DNA of 64,000 nt from positions 1 to 64,000 of the forward strand of contig JAAVFW010000023.1 in assembly GCA_014800535.1 (NCBI GenBank), given 5' to 3'. This stretch comes from Bacteroidales bacterium (GTDB lineage Bacteria; Bacteroidota; Bacteroidia; Bacteroidales; Muribaculaceae). The notes below the pieces were generated by a model, which ran no database searches, was not told the DNA's origin, and saw only the letters and a program-made list of their open reading frames with translations. This document shows, piece by piece, positions 44,730-53,274 of this stretch. Positions within the stretch are counted from its first letter, which is position 1. Each line of letters begins with the position of its first letter. Position numbers and translations under genes: made by a program.

Positions 44730-45467
44730 ATGGCAGATTCCTTCAATGAGAAACATCCGACAAAAGAGGAAATAATCGCAGCGGTTGCCACCTTTTTCTT
44801 CGTCTTGGCAGCCGTTGTCGCTCTCTATTTCGGTGGCGTGACCTACGATAAGGCTCTCCTCGCTGCGGCGTCGATGCCTGAGCCGATGGAGGATGAAGAG
44901 ATGTTTCTCGACCCTGAACTGATTCATGATGCCGGTGAGGATTTGTCGCGTTTCGACGATGAGCCCGCGCCTCTCCAAAAAGGAGTCGAAGAGGCGGGCG
45001 ACGCTCCGGAACCTCCTGCCGAGGCTCAGACAAGTGTGGCCTCTGCAAAACCTTCCGAAACGAAAATGAAACGCAGCGACAACCCTGCTCCTAATCCCGT
45101 TAAGACTGAAAACACCCGCGAGAAGCAGGAAAAGGATGCTCTGGCGGCCAACATGCGCAAGGGATTCAATCAGGGCGGAGCTGCCTCAGGTGCCGGTGGT
45201 GAGGGTGTCGGCGTAAACGGTAACGCTCCGGGCAGACGATTCATCAGCTGTCCGCAACCGGATGTCGCTTTGCGCGAAAAAACAATTGTCAAGGTTGATG
45301 TCACTGTCAATGCTGATGGACTCGTAATCTCAGCTAAGGCGCGTTCAGGAGGAACGGCTGCAATCAGAAAGGCGTGCGAAAACGCTGCAAAAGGTGCTAA
45401 ATGGTCGCCGAAAAAAGGAGCGGCCGACACTCCGGGCACCATCACTTTCACCATCACTCCCAAATAA
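44730..45467 (+). CDS. TonB-like energy transducer
   Basis: A 245-aa protein with one N-terminal transmembrane helix at about residues 17-38 (AAVATFFFVLAAVVALYFGG). A Pro/Glu/Lys-rich periplasmic spacer and a C-terminal domain of TonB/TolA type follow (IVKVDVTVNADGLVISAKAR, then KWSPKKGAADTPGTITFTI). It follows exbD by 16 bp. The receptor partner is unknown. Two hairpins lie after the stop. Confidence 0.88.
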   Translation: MADSFNEKHPTKEEIIAAVATFFFVLAAVVALYFGGVTYDKALLAAASMPEPMEDEEMFLDPELIHDAGEDLSRFDDEPAPLQKGVEEAGDAPEPPAEAQTSVASAKPSETKMKRSDNPAPNPVKTENTREKQEKDALAANMRKGFNQGGAASGAGGEGVGVNGNAPGRRFISCPQPDVALREKTIVKVDVTVNADGLVISAKARSGGTAAIRKACENAAKGAKWSPKKGAADTPGTITFTITPK

Positions 45468-45491
45468 GTTTAAAATAGCTCCAATTAAGGG

Positions 45492-45552
45492 TTTCATGTT
45501 CTTCAGGACATGAAAAATTAAGCCGGTTCGACATGTAGTTGTCAAACCGGCT
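45492..45552 (+). terminator. Tandem hairpins after tonB-like gene
   Basis: A first stem TTTCATGT/ACATGAAA (45492-45515) is followed by a second, AGCCGGTT/AACCGGCT with inner GACA/TGTC pairs (45521-45552). The gene miaB ends on the other strand 35 bp beyond, so it may terminate both directions. Confidence 0.7.
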
Positions 45553-45586
45553 ATTACATTTCATCAAGACTGAAGGAAAGGTGGGG

Positions 45587-46966
45587 TTAGTCGTTGATTC
45601 TGATTCCCTTAAGAGTTGCCGAACCTGACGAAATGACGCGCACCTTGACAAAATCGCCCGGTTTCTCCGTGCCACGCGGGAAGACTACAACTTTGTTTTG
45701 CGATGTGCGTCCGAACAATTCGTCGGCACTACGCTTCGAGGTGCCTTCGACAAGCACTTCAAATTCTTTGCCTACATCGGCGGCGTTTCTCTCGGCTGAC
45801 AATTCATTCTGCAACGCTATCATGCGGTTAAGACGCTCAATCTTGACATCTTCGGAAATATTGTCGGGAAGGTGTTTCGAGGCGAATGTGCCGGGGCGTT
45901 CGGAATATTTAAACATGAATGCCGAGTCGAACCCTGCCTCGCGCATCAGTGAGAGTGTCTGCTGAAAATCTTCTTCGCTCTCATCGTGAAACCCTGTGAA
46001 TAAATCAGTCGACAATCCGGCGTCGGGAAGAATACGCCGAATGGCTGCCACTCGGTCAAGATACCACTCGCGGGTGTATTTGCGGTTCATATTCTTCAAC
46101 ACACTGTCCGACCCGCTCTGAACCGGGAGATGGATGTGGCGCGCAATGTTCGGATAACGCGCCATGGTGTGGAGCGTTTCGTCGCTCATATCCTTCGGAT
46201 GAGACGTTGTGAAGCGGATGCGCATGTCAGGAGCCGCCTCGGCCACAAGCGCAAGGAGCGACGGGAAATCGGTGGTCTGCCCCTCTGCATCCGTAAAGCG
46301 GTAGGAGTCGACATTCTGACCTAACAGAGTGACTTCCTTAAACCCTTTCGACCGTAAATCGGCAAGCTCGCGCAAAATGCTCTCCGGCTCGCGCGAACGC
46401 TCGCGCCCTCTGGTGTAGGGCACAATGCAATATGAACAGAAATTATTACATCCGCGCATAATGCTGATGAAGCCGCCGACTCCGCTGCCGATGCGTCGTG
46501 GCACAATGTCGCGGTATGTCTCGGTTGTGCTCAACTCAACATTGATGGCCTTCTCTCCGGCCTCGGCTGCTGCAAAAAGATCAGGCAGCTCAAGATATGA
46601 ATCAGGTCCGGCAACAAGGTCAACTCCATAATCATCAATCAGATGCTCCTTCATGCGCTCAGCCATGCAGCCAATCACAGCGATGATGATTTTCCGACCG
46701 GTCTTCCGACGCAACGACTTCCAATATGAAATCCGGCTGTAAATCTTCTGCTCCGCATTGTCGCGTATCGAACATGTGTTCAACACCACTGCCGAGGCCT
46801 GGCTGTCATCTTCCGTCAGCTCATAGCCGACTGTGCCAAGAACAGCCGCAACAACCTCTGAGTCTGCCGCGTTCATCTGGCATCCGTATGTTTCTATGCG
46901 CACTTTCCGTGAAATCGTGCAGTTTTTATCGTTTGTCGGTAAAAAAAACGACCCTAAATTATTCAT
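45587..46966 (-). CDS. miaB: tRNA-2-methylthio-N6-dimethylallyladenosine synthase MiaB
   Basis: A radical-SAM enzyme adding a methylthio group to i6A37 of tRNA. From the ATG at 46966 the protein has 459 residues. The N-terminal UPF0004 domain (KVRIETYGCQMNAADSEVVA) carries three cluster-binding Cys, and the radical SAM motif is CNNFCSYC. A C-terminal TRAM domain (EFEVLVEGTSKRSADELFGR) follows. A longer frame to 47005 begins with GTG-like sense and is not preferred. It is divergent from the CoA-transferase gene. Confidence 0.95.
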   Translation of the reverse strand: MNNLGSFFLPTNDKNCTISRKVRIETYGCQMNAADSEVVAAVLGTVGYELTEDDSQASAVVLNTCSIRDNAEQKIYSRISYWKSLRRKTGRKIIIAVIGCMAERMKEHLIDDYGVDLVAGPDSYLELPDLFAAAEAGEKAINVELSTTETYRDIVPRRIGSGVGGFISIMRGCNNFCSYCIVPYTRGRERSREPESILRELADLRSKGFKEVTLLGQNVDSYRFTDAEGQTTDFPSLLALVAEAAPDMRIRFTTSHPKDMSDETLHTMARYPNIARHIHLPVQSGSDSVLKNMNRKYTREWYLDRVAAIRRILPDAGLSTDLFTGFHDESEEDFQQTLSLMREAGFDSAFMFKYSERPGTFASKHLPDNISEDVKIERLNRMIALQNELSAERNAADVGKEFEVLVEGTSKRSADELFGRTSQNKVVVFPRGTEKPGDFVKVRVISSGSATLKGIRIND

Positions 46967-46983
46967 AGTTCGGATATAATTTG

Positions 46984-46991
46984 TAATTTTG
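46984..46991 (+). promoter_or_regulatory. -7 element of the CoA-transferase gene
   Basis: TAATTTTG matches the Bacteroidota -7 element and lies 33 bp before the ATG at 47025. The -33 element is only a weak TTCG. A strong promoter is expected from the heavy codon bias of the gene. Confidence 0.5.
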
Positions 46992-47024
46992 TGCAAATTT
47001 ACCATTAAAATCTAAACGTTACAA

Positions 47025-48524
47025 ATGAGTATCCCTTTTATTACAGCTGAAGAAGCTGCTGCTTATATCAAGAATGGAGACAATGTGGGATTCTCAGGCT
47101 TTACCGCCTCAGGAACTCCCAAAGTTGTAACCGTTGCCCTCGCGAAACGTGCTAAAGAACTCCATGAAAAAGGAGAGCCCTTCAAAATCAACCTGTTTAC
47201 GGGAGCCTCCACGAACGACCATGTAGACGGAGAACTTGCACGCGCTGAAGCTGTCGCAATCCGCACCCCATATCAGAGTCACCCCGACGCCCGCAAATTG
47301 GTCAACGCCGGAAAAATGAATTATTTCGATACACACCTTTCTCATGTGTCTCAGGATCTGCGCTACGGTTTCTATGGTGACATCGATGTGGCTGTGATCG
47401 AAGCTACTGAGATGAGCCCCAATGGTGAGGTTATCCTCGGTGCCGGCCTCGGTATGACTCCGACCCTCGCTAAAATGGCTAAGAAAGTTATCATTGAATA
47501 CTCTTCTTACTACAAAACTTCTTTCAGAGGTTTCCACGATAACTATGTCAGCCTTGACCCTCCTCACCGTCGCGAAATCCCCATCTACAAACCCTCTGAC
47601 CGTATCGGTTCTACCGTGCTCAAAATCGATCCGGAGAAGATTATCGGTATCGTGCCCTCTAACGCTTCTGAAAGCATCAAACCTTTCACCGCTGCCGACG
47701 AGGTGACTGAAAGAATCGGCGCAAACGTCTGCAACTTCCTCGCCGAACAGCTCCGCACAGGAATGATTCCTAAAGAATTCCTCCCCATCCAGTCTGGTGT
47801 CGGCAACGTTGCTAACGCTGTGCTTTATGGCCTCGGAAATAACCCGGACATCCCCCAGTTCCAGATGTATACCGAAGTTATCCAGGATGCCGTTATGCAC
47901 CTCATGGAGCAGGGTAAGTGTACTTTCGCTTCTACTTGCGCCCTGACCTTCTCTGACGACGCTATGAACCACTTCATGGATAACATCGACTTCTTCCGCG
48001 ACAAAATCCTTATGCGTCCCGGTGAAATCTCAAACCACCCCGAAGTCGTGCGCCGTCTCGGTCTTATCGCAATGAACACCGCTCTCGAAGCCGACATCTT
48101 CGGTAATGTTAACTCTACTCATGTGCTCGGCACTAAGATGATGAACGGTATCGGAGGTTCCGCTGACTTCTCTCGTAACGCTTACCTCTCAATCTTCTCT
48201 TGCCCCTCAATCCAGAAGGGTGGCAAAATCTCTGCTATCGTGCCCATGGTTTCTCACGTTGACCACAGCGAACACTCTGTCAAGATTCTCGTCACTGAAC
48301 AGGGTGTGGCTGACCTCCGCGGAAAAGATCCCCGCCAGCGTGCTGAAACTATCATCGAAAACTGTGTGCACCCCATGTACAAAGAACTCCTTTGGGATTA
48401 CATCAAACTCGCAGAGAAAACTGGTGGTCATACTCCCCACAACCTCAAAGCAGCGTTCTCTTTCCACGAAACTTTCATGGAACAGGGCGATATGAGCCTT
48501 ACTGACTACGCTAAGTTCATCTAA
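47025..48524 (+). CDS. Acetyl-CoA hydrolase/succinate CoA-transferase, class I
   Basis: A 499-aa cytoplasmic enzyme that moves CoA between acetate, succinate or propionate. The catalytic glutamate is Glu284 in YTEVIQD, with QSGVGNVANAV (about 256-266) and the CoA-binding GxGLGMT (139-144). In gut Bacteroidales this enzyme links succinate to propionate or acetate metabolism. Codon use is strongly biased to a few preferred codons, more than in neighbours, consistent with high expression. A strong terminator follows. Confidence 0.9.
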   Translation: MSIPFITAEEAAAYIKNGDNVGFSGFTASGTPKVVTVALAKRAKELHEKGEPFKINLFTGASTNDHVDGELARAEAVAIRTPYQSHPDARKLVNAGKMNYFDTHLSHVSQDLRYGFYGDIDVAVIEATEMSPNGEVILGAGLGMTPTLAKMAKKVIIEYSSYYKTSFRGFHDNYVSLDPPHRREIPIYKPSDRIGSTVLKIDPEKIIGIVPSNASESIKPFTAADEVTERIGANVCNFLAEQLRTGMIPKEFLPIQSGVGNVANAVLYGLGNNPDIPQFQMYTEVIQDAVMHLMEQGKCTFASTCALTFSDDAMNHFMDNIDFFRDKILMRPGEISNHPEVVRRLGLIAMNTALEADIFGNVNSTHVLGTKMMNGIGGSADFSRNAYLSIFSCPSIQKGGKISAIVPMVSHVDHSEHSVKILVTEQGVADLRGKDPRQRAETIIENCVHPMYKELLWDYIKLAEKTGGHTPHNLKAAFSFHETFMEQGDMSLTDYAKFI

Positions 48525-48550
48525 TCGACTCAAAACAAAAATACTTCAGA

Positions 48551-48589
48551 GAAGGGTGTGTCGCAATTTGCTATTGCGACACACCCTTC
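48551..48589 (+). terminator. Intrinsic terminator
   Basis: A perfect GC-rich stem GAAGGGTGTGTCGCAA with its complement (48551-48566 and 48574-48589) ends the CoA-transferase transcript. It could serve the convergent gene as well. Confidence 0.85.
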
Positions 48590-48623
48590 TCTCCTTTTAT
48601 ATTCCCTTAAGGCTGGCGATTGT

Positions 48624-49145
48624 TCAACACCCACTGACATTACGCTCCATCGTCAACAATTTCGCCTTTAGCTCGGCTCCCCAACGATAGAAACCAAATC
48701 CTCCTCTTTTCGGAATGACCCGATGACATGGCACAAGTATCGCTATCCTGTTTGACCCAAGCGCATGCCCAACCGCCCTGGCTCCCCGCTGTCCCAAGCG
48801 CGCAGCCAGCTCCGAATAACTGACCGTTTCCCCTCGCGGAATCTTCATAACCTCCTCATAAACCCGTCGCTGGTAATCACTCACAAAACGTAAGTCAGGT
48901 TGCGCATAATAGCCCGGCACACCTTCCAGACAACGACAAGCCCTCAAGTGCATGACAGCTTCTGACTTAACAATATTCATTCCGGAATACTTCTGCTCTA
49001 ACCGTCGGCGAAACTCCTCTTCACTTACTCCGGAATCCAAATCAAGCTCAATCACACCTGCCGCTGTTGAGGCAATCCAGACAGTCTGCACTCCCACCGT
49101 CTCCTCCATCTTGACGACATAATGATTGAAAAATACATTTTCCAT
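48624..49145 (-). CDS. Methylated-DNA-protein cysteine methyltransferase
   Basis: Repairs O6-alkylguanine by moving the alkyl group to its own cysteine. From the ATG at 49145 the protein has 173 residues. The active site PCHRV carries Cys140 (ILVPCHRVIPKRGG), and the DNA-binding region is IPRGETVSYSELAARLGQRG. The longer frame to 49229 overlaps the FKBP promoter and is rejected. It is divergent from the FKBP gene with a 62-bp gap. Confidence 0.93.
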   Translation of the reverse strand: MENVFFNHYVVKMEETVGVQTVWIASTAAGVIELDLDSGVSEEEFRRRLEQKYSGMNIVKSEAVMHLRACRCLEGVPGYYAQPDLRFVSDYQRRVYEEVMKIPRGETVSYSELAARLGQRGARAVGHALGSNRIAILVPCHRVIPKRGGFGFYRWGAELKAKLLTMERNVSGC

Positions 49146-49178
49146 CTCCTTATATACCTCCGTTAAGTAATTATTTCC

Positions 49179-49186
49179 TAATTTTG
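49179..49186 (+). promoter_or_regulatory. -7 element of the FKBP gene
   Basis: TAATTTTG lies 21 bp upstream of the ATG at 49208. The divergent methyltransferase start at 49145 shares this short region. Confidence 0.45.
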
Positions 49187-49207
49187 TCACTATTAACACT
49201 ATCTCAA

Positions 49208-49606
49208 ATGGGAAAGCAAGAATACGCACAGAAAAACCGAGATTGGCTTAAAGAAAAAAGCCTTGAACCCGGTGTCAAACCCCTCGATAAAGGGATCTAT
49301 TACAAAGTTATCAAAAAAGGTAATGATAAACTCCCCTCTCCCAATAAAAGTAGCGTAATCACCGTGCATTACACCGGACGCACAATCAATGGTAAGCAAT
49401 TTGACTCATCACGCTCCGGTGTCGCTCCCGCAATGCGACTGCGCGACCTCATCCAAGGCTGGATAATCGCTCTGCAACAGATGCACCCCGGCGACCGCTG
49501 GGAAATCTACCTACCCGCCGAGATGGGCTACGGGAAATATAATCAACCCGGAATCCCGGCAAATTATACCCTCATCTTCGACATCGAACTCATCTCAACA
49601 ATGTAA
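49208..49606 (+). CDS. FKBP-type peptidyl-prolyl isomerase
   Basis: A 132-aa cytoplasmic isomerase (no signal peptide), starting at the ATG 49208 (MGKQEYAQKNRDWLKEKSLE). The FKBP core reads SVITVHYTGRTINGKQFDSS, then GWIIALQQMHPGDRWEIYLP and GYGKYNQPGIPANYTLIF. The first 25 residues resemble the dimerisation helix of FkpA-type proteins. A terminator follows. Confidence 0.93.
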   Translation: MGKQEYAQKNRDWLKEKSLEPGVKPLDKGIYYKVIKKGNDKLPSPNKSSVITVHYTGRTINGKQFDSSRSGVAPAMRLRDLIQGWIIALQQMHPGDRWEIYLPAEMGYGKYNQPGIPANYTLIFDIELISTM

Positions 49607-49618
49607 ACTGACAGAAAA

Positions 49619-49649
49619 CGACACCCGAAAAAATGTTATCCGGGTGTCG
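49619..49649 (+). terminator. Intrinsic terminator after FKBP gene
   Basis: A CGACACCCG/CGGGTGTCG stem is followed by a T-rich tract. Confidence 0.85.
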
Positions 49650-49664
49650 TCAATATATATTTTT

Positions 49665-49734
49665 AGACCCTGTTCCCCAATATTTGTTAATGCTGAGGCG
49701 GTCAAGCGTTAATAAATATTTGGGAACGGGGTCT
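49665..49734 (+). repeat. Long interspersed hairpin
   Basis: Two arms of about 30 bases (49665-49694 and 49705-49734) form an almost complete stem if G-U pairs are allowed. The G-U pairs fall on the plus-strand RNA, so the structure is favoured in that direction. It abuts the stop codon of the minus-strand oxidoreductase gene. A 19-bp piece of the left arm recurs at 29062-29080. Confidence 0.6.
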
Positions 49735-50286
49735 TTACTTCACAGCCTCCGCGAGCCGGCCTGCATGCTCCATCACAGCTGCATTAAACCGCTCGGCTGC
49801 CTCCTTGTCGTTCGGATCGAGAAGCATCATGCCATAACTGATCACAGGCTCCTTCCATTCAAAACCGCATAGATTCGACAACGCCCTGAACTGAGGAATA
49901 AAAGCGTCCATGTCATAATGCTGATAACCCTCAACAGAATAAGCATCCTCACCGGCACCGGTCGTAAACGAAAAGATCAGTTTCTTGCCATGCAGAGCCC
50001 TACCCTCTGAACCATAAGCAAACCCATGAGTCAGGACCTGCTCAAAATACCGACGCATAAGCGACGGAGCACTATACCACCAGAATGGGAACTCAAACAC
50101 AACAGTATCAGCCTCTACGAGACGCTTCTGCTCACGCTCAACATCAATATTAAAGTCAGGATACTCCGCATCGAGATAAACAATTTCAGCCTGCGGAACA
50201 AGACGATGAAACTCGTCGAGGATAGCACGGTTTGCCACCGAATGTTTATAATCGGGATGACCCGAAACAACAAGAATTTTTTTCAT
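49735..50286 (-). CDS. NAD(P)H-dependent quinone or nitro-type oxidoreductase
   Basis: A 183-aa flavodoxin-fold protein from the ATG at 50286 (MKKILVVSGHPDYKHSVANR). FMN-binding segments are FEFPFWWYSAPSLMRRYFEQ and FTTGAGEDAYSVEGY, typical of the MdaB/KefF group. These reduce quinones or other electrophiles. A longer frame to 50325 starts from an unlikely codon. It faces the tRNA-Leu gene. Confidence 0.9.
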   Translation of the reverse strand: MKKILVVSGHPDYKHSVANRAILDEFHRLVPQAEIVYLDAEYPDFNIDVEREQKRLVEADTVVFEFPFWWYSAPSLMRRYFEQVLTHGFAYGSEGRALHGKKLIFSFTTGAGEDAYSVEGYQHYDMDAFIPQFRALSNLCGFEWKEPVISYGMMLLDPNDKEAAERFNAAVMEHAGRLAEAVK

Positions 50287-50501
50287 AGTATCTAAATTTA
50301 TAAAAGACAAAAACCAACCGGGCAACTCATCTTAGAAAATGCAAATATTCAAAGATAAAACACCTAAAATACGGAAATAGTTGACCACTACGCCACTAAA
50401 CACACACAAAATAAAAAGCTTCAACACCCGATATATCAATCGCTTGACACCCATTGAAAGACAAAGAAGAAATAAAAAAACATCAAAAGGTCCACCAAAG
50501 C

Positions 50502-50532
50502 TTGCAAGAAAATAAAAAAAATCGTAAATTTG
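50502..50532 (+). promoter_or_regulatory. Promoter of tRNA-Leu(CAG)
   Basis: TTG at 50502-50504, a 20-bp gap and TAAATTTG at 50525-50532 match the consensus. The tRNA begins 10 bases later. Confidence 0.65.
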
Positions 50533-50542
50533 CAAAAGAAAA

Positions 50543-50623
50543 GCCCAGGTGGCGGAATGGTAGACGCGCTCGTTTCAGGTGCGAGTGTTGAGAGACGTGC
50601 AGGTTCGAGTCCTGTTCTGGGCA
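50543..50623 (+). tRNA. tRNA-Leu (anticodon CAG)
   Basis: The gene reads GCCCAGGTGGCGGAATGG at the 5' end. It has a CTCGT/GCGAG stem around TTCAGGT (anticodon CAG), a class II long variable arm, a T arm GGTTCGAGTCC and acceptor TCTGGGC plus discriminator A. The CCA end is not encoded. It is the left border of the right accessory region. Confidence 0.95.
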
Positions 50624-50630
50624 CTTTGAT

Positions 50631-50668
50631 AAATTGCAAGTAATTGAAATTCAATTACTTGCAATTTT
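50631..50668 (+). terminator. Terminator of tRNA-Leu(CAG)
   Basis: A nearly perfect palindrome of 18-bp arms (50631-50648 and 50650-50667) is followed by T residues. A diverged copy of this hairpin and of the tRNA end lies at 53694-53772. Confidence 0.8.
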
Positions 50669-50801
50669 CACTTTCACCCCGTGTCAACGCGGTGTCAATC
50701 AACCCTGCGCCAACACTCCATTTCAACCGAAATCAACCAACATGACGCAGAGTAATTAAACCGGAATTAAATCCTTTAACTTTTATATTAGGACATAAGC
50801 A

Positions 50802-51944
50802 ATGAAAATCTCTCGACTAATTGTCTTATTGATAGCACTACTGTTCGCTAATACAGCGTGGAGCGATACAGTTATTCAAATGGAGGAATATAATGGCGTG
50901 TACCGTATCCCTTGCACAGTTAATGGTGCGAAAATGAAATTCATTTTTGACACAGGTGCAAGTAATGTATGCCTCTCAATGTCTATGGCAGAATATCTAT
51001 ACGATAATGAATTCATCTCTAAAGAAGATATTTTAGGAACTGGCTCCTCTTCCGTTGCAGATGGCCGTATTGTAGATCATGTTATAATCAATCTAAAGGA
51101 TATTGAAATAGCAGGTCAGCACTTAAATAATGTTCAGGCTGTTGTTATAGATGGTCAAAATGCTCCATTATTAATGGGACAGAGTGCCATACAAAAATTA
51201 GGAAGCATCGAATTAAATGGAAGTCTGTTGACAATCCTCAATGACCAGTTAGACAATTCAGAATTTATCGATAACTTGTTTAAAGAAGCCAGTTTAGCAT
51301 ATGATAACAAGTTATACGATAGAGCAGTTGCAAAATATTCACAACTACACTCCATGAATCAACTCTCTGATTACGGGAAATATCGATACGCTTGGGCGTC
51401 ACTTATGAATGAAGACCCCGAAAAAGCTCAAAGAATTCTTGATGAAATATCAAATTTTGAATATTTTGAGAATGAAAAAATTGATATATATCGACTGTTA
51501 GGATTTATTAATCAAGACCTTGAAAAATACTCTAATGCTGTTCGATATTTTGAACTCTCGAACAAGAAGATTCAGTCGGACTATAAAGAGATGATGAAGA
51601 ATTTCGAATATATGGGTGATTGCCATTTCTATGCAAATAATTATTCTGCTGCGGCAGAAAGTTATCATTATGCCGTTGCCACACATGGTGTGATTAACAA
51701 TATTGATATGCAATATATCCAACGAGATAGCAAGAACAAACTCAAGAAAAAGGAAGTGTCATATCGTAATGACACTATTGATTATCTTCTTTATCAACTC
51801 TTTTTCTGTAATGAAAGATGCGGTACGTGGAGTACTGATGGATTCTTAATGGAAGTAACAGCTATGGCCCGTGCTGGAAATAAATATGCAACTAAAATGC
51901 TCAATAAAGCCGGCATCGACCCATATGCTGAATGCTGGAAATAA
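50802..51944 (+). CDS. Exported retropepsin-like aspartic protease with helical repeat tail
   Basis: A 380-aa protein with a signal peptide (residues 1-21). A clan AA aspartic protease domain with catalytic Asp50 in FIFDTGASNVCLS spans about residues 30-145. A helical C-terminal part resembling TPRs follows (YDNKLYDRAVAKYSQLHSMN, and NFEYMGDCHFYANNYSAAAE). Such one-motif proteases act as dimers. It is the first gene after tRNA-Leu, an accessory position, and it ends with its own terminator. The substrate is unknown; a periplasmic regulatory cleavage role is only inference. Confidence 0.85.
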   Translation: MKISRLIVLLIALLFANTAWSDTVIQMEEYNGVYRIPCTVNGAKMKFIFDTGASNVCLSMSMAEYLYDNEFISKEDILGTGSSSVADGRIVDHVIINLKDIEIAGQHLNNVQAVVIDGQNAPLLMGQSAIQKLGSIELNGSLLTILNDQLDNSEFIDNLFKEASLAYDNKLYDRAVAKYSQLHSMNQLSDYGKYRYAWASLMNEDPEKAQRILDEISNFEYFENEKIDIYRLLGFINQDLEKYSNAVRYFELSNKKIQSDYKEMMKNFEYMGDCHFYANNYSAAAESYHYAVATHGVINNIDMQYIQRDSKNKLKKKEVSYRNDTIDYLLYQLFFCNERCGTWSTDGFLMEVTAMARAGNKYATKMLNKAGIDPYAECWK

Positions 51945-51949
51945 ATATG

Positions 51950-51996
51950 AATACCGATTCTTAACGCAAACAAGCGTTTTGAGTCGGTATTTTTTT
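51950..51996 (+). terminator. Intrinsic terminator
   Basis: Outer arms AATACCGA/TCGGTATT with inner AACGC/GCGTT pairs are followed by a run of T residues. Confidence 0.85.
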
Positions 51997-52388
51997 GCAT
52001 AAAACTTTGGGGATTGGAAAACGATGGGGTGAGCTGGGGAAAGCTATAAAATGCCTTAAACTCATCATTTCAGGACATGTTGCAATAACAAAATGAGGTC
52101 CTTCTGAATAGTAGTCTATACGTCCATCATTTCATTGTTAAATATTACTCCGATAAAATTTTATAGACATTCAAAAATTTTATAAGAAAGTAATTATAGT
52201 ATTTCATAATCAGAGTCATAACTTGATGCTGATTATGAAATATTTGATACTGATTATGAAATCGACTCTCCTCGTAAGTTATAATATCACCTTTTCCTCT
52301 TTTTCTTTCCCGGAAAGTATTGAAGGAATATTTCGTTTAGACTCTGGATTGTAGGAGTTGCCATATAATCTTAATTAAAGATAATCAG
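51997..52388. other. 392-bp region with three copies of a 13-bp motif
   Basis: No gene is supported between these two convergent genes. ATTTCATAATCAG at 52201-52213 is the reverse complement of CTGATTATGAAAT, which occurs at 52229-52241 and 52250-52262. The two direct copies are 21 bp apart. See the findings. Confidence 0.55.
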
Positions 52389-53249
52389 TTACACTTCCAA
52401 GTCATTCCAAAGAACATCCAATAATTTCTCATATTCAACTTTATAACGCTCAATACGTGCCAGATCTTTTTCTGTCGGTTGTGGAATACGACTCAAATCC
52501 ATATTATTTTTCAGGTCATTTATTTTGACTTTCAATGCGAGACGGTTTTCCGATATACGGGCGATATATTCTTCTCTCGATGTTGCTGTGTGATGATTGA
52601 GAAGATTCAATGCGTTTTTAAGTTCTTCACGTTCCGCATCGGTAATCAAATGAGTTACTTCGCAAGGATACGGGTCAATGTCTTCCATCCATTCATCCCA
52701 CCATTCTTCCTCCCACCCACTTCCTTTTGGATTGTCAACCACTTCCGATACCTTTGCGTCAAGCATTTTCAGAACATCATCTACGGTCACATCGCAATCT
52801 TCTGCGGCATCATGCAGAAATCCAACCACCTTTTCTTTCCAATCAAATCCGGCTGATGCAACTTTTAGAAGGTGCGATTCGAAATAGTCATGACCGCCCT
52901 TGTCACGCTGTCCTTTATGGAGGTCTTTTGCGACTAATCCGGCGGCATATACGATTTTGGTCATATATCCCATATCATCTTCAAGGCGTTCGATGCGCGC
53001 CTTCGCTTCCTTCGGATCAAAAGTAGCGATATAATTATAGTATTGGCGCATTAACGTCTCGGTATCTGATAGTGGATCCATAAAATTGAAAAGAGTATCC
53101 ATATACTCATCCATATAGTCCAGATCTTTTTCTTGCGTAGCGATAAATCCCGCAAGCATAGTTTTTACTTGTCGGAACTGTGCGTTATTCATCTCCATGA
53201 TAGGACGGAACGCCTCAATCAATTCTTTTGAGATTACAGGGTCTTTCAT
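52389..53249 (-). CDS. SpoT-like HD-domain phosphohydrolase, putative alarmone hydrolase
   Basis: A 286-aa protein. Residues 1-90 are an uncharacterised helical region. The rest is an HD_4-type domain with the hallmarks of the (p)ppGpp hydrolase half of SpoT: RDKGGHDYFESH (residues 115-126), FLHDAAED (144-151) and KINDLKNN (242-249). No synthetase domain is attached and none is seen nearby. It could trim alarmones or related nucleotides, or serve as an antitoxin to a nucleotide toxin elsewhere. It sits in the accessory region next to ATPase remnants. Substrate specificity is not shown. Confidence 0.75.
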   Translation of the reverse strand: MKDPVISKELIEAFRPIMEMNNAQFRQVKTMLAGFIATQEKDLDYMDEYMDTLFNFMDPLSDTETLMRQYYNYIATFDPKEAKARIERLEDDMGYMTKIVYAAGLVAKDLHKGQRDKGGHDYFESHLLKVASAGFDWKEKVVGFLHDAAEDCDVTVDDVLKMLDAKVSEVVDNPKGSGWEEEWWDEWMEDIDPYPCEVTHLITDAEREELKNALNLLNHHTATSREEYIARISENRLALKVKINDLKNNMDLSRIPQPTEKDLARIERYKVEYEKLLDVLWNDLEV

Positions 53250-53274
53250 ATTTGATACCTTTCAATTATCTCAT

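Noticed and set aside
49146-49229. Extended N-terminus of the cysteine methyltransferase
   Set aside because: It overlaps the FKBP promoter and start and lacks family resemblance; the ATG at 49145 fits better.
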